Position numbers and translations under genes: made by a program. From an uncultured bacterium (GTDB lineage Bacteria > Bacillota > Clostridia > Lachnospirales > Lachnospiraceae), in assembly GCA_905216215.1 (NCBI GenBank), contig CAJMSZ010000040.1, positions 1-20,074 on the forward strand: a stretch of 20,074 nt of DNA, read 5' to 3'. The number at the start of each line of letters is the position of its first letter. Within the stretch, counting starts at the first letter, position 1. The notes below the pieces were generated by a model. The model was not told the origin of the DNA. It saw only the letters and a program-made list of their open reading frames with translations, and did not search any database. Below, piece by piece: positions 14,652 to 20,074 of the stretch.

Positions 14652-16213
14652 TTCCTGCTGCTGCAGGTAAACCATGCAAAGTCTGCATGGTTTTTGCTTT
14701 CCATTCCATTAGAAGAAGCATACATGCCGATGGTACATCCGACAAAACCACCTGCCTCTTCTGTTGTGTACGGAAGAAGACTGATTTCCTCTGCCGCACA
14801 TTCCCAGCCATTTTCTGACGCAATCCATACTTTTGCCGTCTGATCATGGCATTGCAGGCGTATTTTCAGCAGTTGTTCCGTCTCTCCTGGCAGTAAAACT
14901 TCTGCTGCTTTCGTTTCTGTTCCTTTGATACACGTTACAACACGAAAAACTTTCTGTTCCTGCTTTTTTGCGATTTCCATCCTCAGATGATTCTCATAAT
15001 TCTGGTAAAGAACCAGACCTGCCGTTTCCTTCTCGTTTTCCGGCACAAAGAAAACTCCTGTTTCCGCTTCAAAGCGATAGCTTTTCTGCCGTAATCCAAG
15101 ATAGGAGCAATAGGCTGCTTCTGCAATACTTTCTTTTCGGGGATACAACCGCAGCATTCCCTCTTTTTCTTTCAGCGAATAAATGGTTTCATCACACCCG
15201 CCAATTCCAATCAGTCTCTGATCCAACTCTTTATCCCAGAAATGAATCTGATCACATTTTGTAACTTCCTGTGCAAAGCGATATTCTTCCATTGGGATTT
15301 CCACCTGCTCTTCCAGATGTCCCACTCCAGGCGCAATGACCGGCCATCCATTTTCCCATATCACTTTAGCAAGAAATGTCTCTCTGCCCATACTGCTGTG
15401 TTTTCTGCACGGCCGTGAAGCAAGCATTACTACATACCAGTTTCCATGTCCATCATCTACAAGATCTCCATGGCCTGCATAAATCACCGGATAATCCATT
15501 CCCAGATTGCGATGTGTAAAAATGGGGTTCCTCGGGCATCCTTCAAACCACTGAAACAGTTTTCTGCTTCTGGCAACTGAGATACTGTGTTCCGGACCTG
15601 TACCGCCCTCTGCATGCATCAGGTAATAATATTCTCCGATTTTGTAAATATGCGGCCCTTCCGGCCAGATGCAGTCTTTTACCGCACCTTTCCAGATTGT
15701 CATGCTTTCTCCTGTCAGTTTCATGGTGTTCAGATCAAGTTCCTGTACCCAGATTTCCCAGTCCCCATTATATCGCACACCTTCCGGGTTTGGTCTTGTT
15801 CCGCAGTAATAGCATTTTCCATCCTCATCAAAAAACAGGCTTGGATCAATTCCTGCTGCTTCTTCACCAAGATAATACGGATCTGACCAGGGACCCTCCG
15901 GCTTTTTCGCTGTAACAATAAAATTTCCGCCGTAGCTTACGTTTGTTGTTATCATATAAAATAATCCTTCATGATAACGAATCGTCGGTGCAAAAATACC
16001 TCTTGAGATTTCACTTCCCTCTACTGGAAGCTGCTCCTTCCGGTTCAGAATATTTCCGATCTGTTCCCAGTGTGCCAGATCTCTGCTGTGAAAAATCGGA
16101 ACTCCCGGGGCATAAACAAAACTTGAATTTACAATATAGTAATCATCCCCCGCCCTGCAAATCGACGGATCCGGATAAAAACCGGATAAAATTGGATTAT
16201 TTGCCGTTACCAT
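14648..16213 (-). CDS. Glycoside hydrolase family 43 beta-xylosidase-like enzyme
   Basis: A 521-residue cytoplasmic GH43 enzyme without a signal peptide. The propeller domain (about 5-300) shows the catalytic residues expected from GH43 xylosidases such as Selenomonas SXA: Asp15 in YPDPS as base, Asp123 in GIDPSLFF as pKa modulator and Glu185 in WPEGPHIYK as acid. HSRDLAHWE and MHAEGGTGPEHS are family-typical. The C-terminal half (about 320-521) is a beta-sandwich domain of the GH43_C2 type, ending in HADFAWFTCSSRN. The start has AAGGAG 7 nt upstream, overlapping the esterase stop region (11-nt gap). It most likely releases xylose from the non-reducing end of xylo-oligosaccharides; arabinosidase activity is also possible. 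Its 3' end contains the terminator of the opposing araC gene. Confidence 0.9.
   Translation of the reverse strand: MVTANNPILSGFYPDPSICRAGDDYYIVNSSFVYAPGVPIFHSRDLAHWEQIGNILNRKEQLPVEGSEISRGIFAPTIRYHEGLFYMITTNVSYGGNFIVTAKKPEGPWSDPYYLGEEAAGIDPSLFFDEDGKCYYCGTRPNPEGVRYNGDWEIWVQELDLNTMKLTGESMTIWKGAVKDCIWPEGPHIYKIGEYYYLMHAEGGTGPEHSISVARSRKLFQWFEGCPRNPIFTHRNLGMDYPVIYAGHGDLVDDGHGNWYVVMLASRPCRKHSSMGRETFLAKVIWENGWPVIAPGVGHLEEQVEIPMEEYRFAQEVTKCDQIHFWDKELDQRLIGIGGCDETIYSLKEKEGMLRLYPRKESIAEAAYCSYLGLRQKSYRFEAETGVFFVPENEKETAGLVLYQNYENHLRMEIAKKQEQKVFRVVTCIKGTETKAAEVLLPGETEQLLKIRLQCHDQTAKVWIASENGWECAAEEISLLPYTTEEAGGFVGCTIGMYASSNGMESKNHADFAWFTCSSRN
14669..14695 (+). terminator. Terminator of the AraC gene, inside the opposing GH43 gene
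   Basis: AAACCATGCA (14669-14678) and TGCATGGTTT (14684-14693) form a perfect 10-bp stem with a 5-nt loop, with T residues continuing to 14695 and TTGCTTT after. It starts 18 nt beyond the araC stop. On the minus strand the same bases encode the H-A-D-F-A-W-F end of GH43, so the terminator is coded within a conserved protein segment. Confidence 0.7.
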
Positions 16214-16224
16214 AACTTTCTCCT

Positions 16225-17961
16225 TTACTGTACATACCCGAATCCAAGAATCGTAAACTGTTTATTCCTGTCTTCTTCTGGTATTGTAATTCTCACGATA
16301 TGTTTCTTACTCTCTTCCTCCTGGAAAAGAATGACCGCATTGCAATGCAGCCAGTTATTGATATGCGGATCCGCTGTCATACAGTATCCTCCATCTACGG
16401 AAATCTCTGCTTTTCCCGTATAAATTTCACCGGAATCTTTAAAAACAAGAAGCAGACTTCTGCAGGTTATCGTCATTTCGAAATAGTTTTTATCGGAATT
16501 GGTGCCATCATACATCCAGTTATACGGGAACTGCGGCACAGGTGTAAGTTCTGCGTCCATTTCGACGCTCTGCAGTTCCCTGTCCACGGCTGTAAATCCA
16601 CCTTCATCAATTTCGGCTCCTCTGTATCTGTCTTTTCGATCCAGCAGACGAACTGTTTCAAAACTCTTTCCGATTGCGGGTGGCTCGCTCATGCATTCTT
16701 TCAGTCGTTCTTCCGCCTTCATCTGTCTTTCCAGTGTTTCACCCCCACATTGATTCCTGAGATCGCATTGTTCAAACAAATACTGCAGACAGTCCGCCAT
16801 AATCGTGTGCCCCATATTGTTTGGATGAAACATATCATAAAAGAACTGATTTTTTGTCAGAACCCGTCCCTGTCCTTTTGGCATCTGAAACTGCGGGCTT
16901 ACGGCATCCCGTATACTGACCATCGGAAGATCATAGCAGTATCCCACCGGTTTCAGGCGTTCCTGAAGATTCCAGTCATTTGCAAAAACAGAAAACAGAA
17001 GCACTACAGCAGGCTTCCAGGGAAGATTCAGCACTTTACGTACAAGGCTTTCATAGCAGTCCCCCTTTGTTTCATCCCCTTCATCATTAACAGCAAATTC
17101 GATCACTACAAGATCCGGCTGTTCCTCTCCGCGCAGAACATCTCTGTCAAAGCGGATCATCCCCAACTCAGAAGGGGTGCCTCCCACTCCTGCTTTTATC
17201 AATCTGACATTATCCTGTGCTGCAAAGCGCTTCTGAAATAATTGGCAGGACTGATAGGCGTAACATTTTGTATGGATCGGAATTGCTCCCGCCCCCTGCG
17301 TGATAGATCCGCCGATATATGCAAGCGTAACTTCTTTTCCGTCTCTGGCTTTTTCAATTACTCTCTGTATCCGGCAGGTATTTCCGAAATTCATCAGAGA
17401 TCTTTGTATCATTTCCCTGTATTCTTCCGAACGAATATCTATTTTTTCTTCTGCGGTTTCTTTCGGTGCATCATATCCATCATTCAAATAAAGTCTTACA
17501 CTTGCTTTTCCCAGCAATTCCGGTGTCTGAAAGATAAATTTTATCTGCCCCGGAATATCATCATCTTCTGTCCATGTATAATCGGACAGATCTATTTTTC
17601 TCTCCATTCCATCTCCGGGCAGTTTGGTTTTCAGATTCGTTCCCCCTCCATAGAGATCCTTTTTTCCATACATCTGAAACACAAATTCAACAGACTCTCT
17701 GGGATCATCCAGTTCCACAGAGATTCCGATGCTGTGTACCAGTTTTCGAAATCCTTCTACGTTCTCCAGTAAAGCCAGTTCCTCCTGATCTGTGATATTT
17801 CCGGCAATCTGTGCACTGTTGATCAGTCTTCCGTCACTCTCATACACGAACTGGATTCCGGTTCCATCTTCCTGTTTTGATCCAAAAATTTCTTTGTCCT
17901 TTAAAATATAAAAATAGGGTCTCATTTTTTCCGGATCTCTTGGCGCCTTCGGTCCTTCCAT
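16225..17961 (-). CDS. SGNH-type esterase, probable acetyl-xylo-oligosaccharide esterase
   Basis: A 578-residue cytoplasmic protein with an SGNH/GDSL hydrolase core at about 205-400. The four blocks are visible: Ser219 in IGGSITQGAG, Gly in AGVGGTPS (258-264), Asn292 in FAVNDEG, and the Asp376/His379 pair in DMFHPNNMGH. The core is flanked by an N-terminal beta-rich region of about 180 residues and a C-terminal region (about 430-578) that also looks like a beta-sandwich. The whole is far longer than simple GDSL esterases, and resembles the unclassified acetyl esterases reported in Roseburia xylan loci. Removing acetyl groups would open the imported oligosaccharides to GH8 and GH43. AGGAGG lies 10 nt before the ATG. 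It is separated from the GH8 gene by 119 nt with a stem-loop. The exact carbohydrate-esterase family is undecided. Confidence 0.85.
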   Translation of the reverse strand: MEGPKAPRDPEKMRPYFYILKDKEIFGSKQEDGTGIQFVYESDGRLINSAQIAGNITDQEELALLENVEGFRKLVHSIGISVELDDPRESVEFVFQMYGKKDLYGGGTNLKTKLPGDGMERKIDLSDYTWTEDDDIPGQIKFIFQTPELLGKASVRLYLNDGYDAPKETAEEKIDIRSEEYREMIQRSLMNFGNTCRIQRVIEKARDGKEVTLAYIGGSITQGAGAIPIHTKCYAYQSCQLFQKRFAAQDNVRLIKAGVGGTPSELGMIRFDRDVLRGEEQPDLVVIEFAVNDEGDETKGDCYESLVRKVLNLPWKPAVVLLFSVFANDWNLQERLKPVGYCYDLPMVSIRDAVSPQFQMPKGQGRVLTKNQFFYDMFHPNNMGHTIMADCLQYLFEQCDLRNQCGGETLERQMKAEERLKECMSEPPAIGKSFETVRLLDRKDRYRGAEIDEGGFTAVDRELQSVEMDAELTPVPQFPYNWMYDGTNSDKNYFEMTITCRSLLLVFKDSGEIYTGKAEISVDGGYCMTADPHINNWLHCNAVILFQEEESKKHIVRITIPEEDRNKQFTILGFGYVQ

Positions 17962-18019
17962 CCTTATTATTCCTCCTGCTTTTCCTGTGTTAACTCAAGA
18001 TAACTCCATTGTAACAGAA

Positions 18020-18042
18020 CTCCCGGTGCTGTACACCGGGAG
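18020..18042. other. Intercistronic stem-loop between GH8 and esterase genes
   Basis: CTCCCGGTG (18020-18028) and CACCGGGAG (18034-18042) form a perfect 9-bp GC-rich stem with a 5-nt loop. On the minus strand TTCTGTTAC follows, a poor U-tract. It sits in the 119-nt gap between GH8 and the esterase, the largest gap in this unit, and may be a weak attenuator or an mRNA end protector. Just upstream on that strand, ATTACCG/CGGTAAT around the GH8 stop codon could form a second small hairpin. Confidence 0.55.
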
Positions 18043-18080
18043 AAACTATAGGAAACCTTCCTGCAAAATATATGATTTTA

Positions 18081-19226
18081 TTACCGATAGATCCGGTAAT
18101 TTCCTGACAAAGCAAGCATTGCAAAAAGATACAGAAAATTATCATAATACCGTCTCTCGCCTGTCCGAAGCGGTGTATTCCAGAAACGTCTTACACATTC
18201 CTCTGCATACGGTCCGTCTGCGGCAAGTGAGGCCTGTGCATTTACCGCAATAATTGCCGTCGGATGAAGTGCTTTTTCTTCCAGCCTGGTGCCGTCAGTC
18301 AGAAATACCCCATCCCAGTGTTCCGCCTGTTCTTCACAGTAAAATTGCTGCAGCTTATTGGCATTTTCCGTCTGCCAGGGATCCGCGTCAAACCAGAGAT
18401 GATCCATTCCGATATTGGCAATCGTACGATATGCATCGCTGTAGTACCAGTCATGACGGCCGAAAATCTCCTGATGCTGTGCATGCGGTGTTCCGTCATA
18501 ATCTGCATATTCCGCAGATAATCCAGTTCGGAAGTGACATGCCGTGTGAAGATATTTTCGGCTTGCGTCCGCTGCCTTTTTCCAGAATTCATGATCGCAG
18601 GGATCTGCCCACAACGCAAACAGCTCATAAAAGTGCGGCAGATGATAGGATGGATCACTGAACTCAAAAGAGGTAACAAATTTGATCAGATGATTTTCCG
18701 GATTCCACATCGGCTCTCCCGGATGCCCTGGCTCTCCCTTATGAACACATTCCCGTAAAATCGCTCTTGCCTCGCTGCTGTAATTGAAAATGCCTTCTCC
18801 ATCTCCCCATCTCTTTGAAGCAAAAAAGAGCGCCATTGCAAAATATTCTTCTCCGTCCGGCGCCGGTCCGTCCGCGTTTCTTGTACCATCGACAGCACAC
18901 GACCAGACAAAATAATTCTTCCCCGGACCATCCTCGATATACATATACGTCCGTACCCATTTCCATAAACGGTCAAATTCCTGTTTCCGGTTCATCTGGA
19001 CGCACACCATCATTCCATATGACATGCCCTCCGTTCTGACATCATGATTTCCGGTGTCCTCCATGTATCCCATGTCCGCACCTGCTTCATGATAGAAACG
19101 CTCTTCTTCACTTCCATAAAAGATTGTTTCAAATGTTTCTTTCACTCTTTTTTCAATTTCCTCTTCGGAATATCCACACTCTTTAAAAATATTGCGGTAT
19201 ACTCCTGTTTCATATGCTCCTGCCAT
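18081..19226 (-). CDS. GH8 reducing-end xylose-releasing exo-oligoxylanase (Rex)
   Basis: A 381-residue cytoplasmic enzyme without a signal peptide, matching the usual Rex length. Rex enzymes (EC 3.2.1.156) cleave one xylose at a time from the reducing end of xylo-oligosaccharides by inversion. The general acid Glu66 lies in the GH8 motif DVRTEGMSYGMM. The general base is probably Asp264 in YYSDAYRT (Asp259 is close by). WGDGEGIFNYS is also typical. The LHP triplet at 321-323 corresponds to the loop described as closing the cleft in Rex enzymes, favouring Rex over an endo-acting GH8. The start ATG at 19226 uses AGGAGG located inside the end of the GH115 gene, with only 3 nt between the genes, so translation is coupled. 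Confidence 0.92.
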   Translation of the reverse strand: MAGAYETGVYRNIFKECGYSEEEIEKRVKETFETIFYGSEEERFYHEAGADMGYMEDTGNHDVRTEGMSYGMMVCVQMNRKQEFDRLWKWVRTYMYIEDGPGKNYFVWSCAVDGTRNADGPAPDGEEYFAMALFFASKRWGDGEGIFNYSSEARAILRECVHKGEPGHPGEPMWNPENHLIKFVTSFEFSDPSYHLPHFYELFALWADPCDHEFWKKAADASRKYLHTACHFRTGLSAEYADYDGTPHAQHQEIFGRHDWYYSDAYRTIANIGMDHLWFDADPWQTENANKLQQFYCEEQAEHWDGVFLTDGTRLEEKALHPTAIIAVNAQASLAADGPYAEECVRRFWNTPLRTGERRYYDNFLYLFAMLALSGNYRIYR

Positions 19227-19229
19227 ATT

Positions 19230-20074
19230 TTATTTTTCCTCCTGTCTGCCGTGATACGTTTCTGCCGGTCCAAGATAACTTTCTTCCGGCTTTTCCCCCA
19301 TCGGATAAATCACGATTTTTTCGAGAACGAAGCCGGGTGTCACATGATAGACCCGAAGTGTATTGAACCCTGCTCTGCATTTTATCGAAACTGTTTGTCT
19401 TCGAATCTGACTCAGAACACCTTCTGCCCATTTCTCTGCCTGATCACCGACCTGATAATCTTTCTCCACTGCGTTTACGGTTTCTGTCATCTCTTCATTT
19501 ATCCTGACCGCATAAAGAAGTTGATTCTCTCTGGTAACCGGATTGGATGGCTGCATATAGAATTCTGCTTCATATGTTCCGCTTTCTTCCAAAACAAATT
19601 GATACTCCAGATACGGCGCATCCTGTCCCGGAACTGTGCAGGCATCGGATGGAAATGCCTTCATCGCTGAATTCGTCTTTCCATATCCCTGCAGATTTTC
19701 AAATTTTACCTGTCTGTCTTTGTAATTTCCAGGAACAGAATTTACATAATGTGCCGCTTCGATGCTGAGATACCCCATTGTATCCACAAATACATTTTTC
19801 TTATCCTGTAGATTTCCTGTATAAACCGGCACTGTAATCTCACATTTTCCTTCCGGTGTTGCAATCTCGAGCGAATCCTGAATAGTATCCTGGTTCGTTT
19901 CCGGTAATCTCTGTTTTATCAAGGTAAGATTCAGCCGCACTTTCTTCTGGCTCACGCCATCCAGCCATCCTTCCATCGGCTCCACAGACAGCCAGCCCGG
20001 TTTTTTCAGAACTTTGTACTCTGCCTTTAAATCACTCCGGCTATATAGGGTGACGGATGCTCTGGTACAGTCCG
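19230..20074 (-). CDS. GH115 alpha-glucuronidase, C-terminal part (cut by window edge)
   Basis: The last 280 residues of a protein that runs off the right edge. The frame stays open from the stop at 19230 to 20074, so the GTG at 19983-19985 is an internal Val codon and not the start. The visible part matches the C-terminal beta domains of GH115: a strand-rich segment with PGWLSVEPMEGW, then GYLSIEAAHYVNSV, CTVPGQDAPYLEYQFVLEESG (landmarks only), GFNTLRVYHVTPGFVLEKIVIYP and the end YLGPAETYH. GH115 removes (4-O-methyl)glucuronic acid from internal xylose units; its catalytic domain lies outside the window. It is the first visible gene of the unit leading to GH8, esterase and GH43. Confidence 0.85.
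   Translation of the reverse strand, partial: DCTRASVTLYSRSDLKAEYKVLKKPGWLSVEPMEGWLDGVSQKKVRLNLTLIKQRLPETNQDTIQDSLEIATPEGKCEITVPVYTGNLQDKKNVFVDTMGYLSIEAAHYVNSVPGNYKDRQVKFENLQGYGKTNSAMKAFPSDACTVPGQDAPYLEYQFVLEESGTYEAEFYMQPSNPVTRENQLLYAVRINEEMTETVNAVEKDYQVGDQAEKWAEGVLSQIRRQTVSIKCRAGFNTLRVYHVTPGFVLEKIVIYPMGEKPEESYLGPAETYHGRQEEK

Noticed and set aside
16300..17241. A 313-codon plus-strand open frame opposite the SGNH esterase
   Set aside because: It is antisense to a gene with intact catalytic motifs and is low-complexity His/Phe/Cys-rich, typical of shadow translations.
19983..19985. GTG as the start of a 251-residue protein
   Set aside because: The frame is open through to the window edge and the upstream residues (SDLKAEYKVLKKPGWLS) fit GH115, so it is an internal valine codon of a longer gene.
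1..20074. tRNA, rRNA, CRISPR arrays, integrases, transposases or phage genes
   Set aside because: I looked for these on both strands and saw none; the only sign of rearrangement is the membrane-protein remnant at 4635-4769.

Overview
The window looks like a chromosomal segment of a gut Lachnospiraceae (Roseburia/Blautia-like Clostridia). The evidence is moderate GC content, AGGAGG-type ribosome binding sites, lplB/ytcP-type sugar permeases, YesM/YesN-type two-component regulators, an FprA flavodiiron protein typical of anaerobes, and a gene set very like the xylan-utilisation loci known from Roseburia intestinalis. Assignments rest on motif recognition only; no database search was run.

Left part (1-4620): a loosely packed region, all genes on the minus strand. 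It holds two membrane-anchored XRE-family regulators (107-1003 and 3381-4448) flanking an FprA flavodiiron protein gene (1868-3025). The roughly 860-bp gap at 1004-1867 has no convincing protein gene. It does carry a near-consensus minus-strand promoter (1554-1582), an A-rich transcribed stretch with repeated Shine-Dalgarno-like motifs and mini-ORFs, and two terminator hairpins. Together these suggest an unannotated small transcript. The fprA promoter is flanked by a 45-nt palindrome and an 11-bp tandem repeat.

Right part (4770-20074): a xylo-oligosaccharide import and degradation locus, read right to left except for one gene. One unit is GH115 alpha-glucuronidase (partial, runs off the window), GH8 reducing-end exo-xylanase, SGNH esterase (probably acetyl-xylan), and a GH43 beta-xylosidase-like enzyme. 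A plus-strand AraC regulator converges on it with a 4-nt overlap. The second unit is the YesM-like histidine kinase and YesN-like response regulator, followed by a lipoprotein solute-binding protein, two permeases and a second GH43. No ATPase is present, as is common for CUT1 systems that share one. Only the solute-binding protein has a secretion signal. The implied scheme is therefore: capture decorated xylo-oligosaccharides outside, import them, then remove glucuronic acid (GH115) and acetyl groups (SGNH), and trim the backbone from the reducing end (GH8) and from the non-reducing end or side chains (GH43s) in the cytoplasm.

The locus is punctuated by intercistronic stem-loops: a canonical terminator between the binding protein and the permeases, a 24-bp perfect inverted repeat before the binding protein, and others before the GH43 and esterase genes. 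These could set different expression levels. Just after the last GH43 gene lies an in-frame 44-codon C-terminal remnant of an unrelated membrane protein followed by a strong terminator, suggesting that this edge of the locus is a recombination junction.
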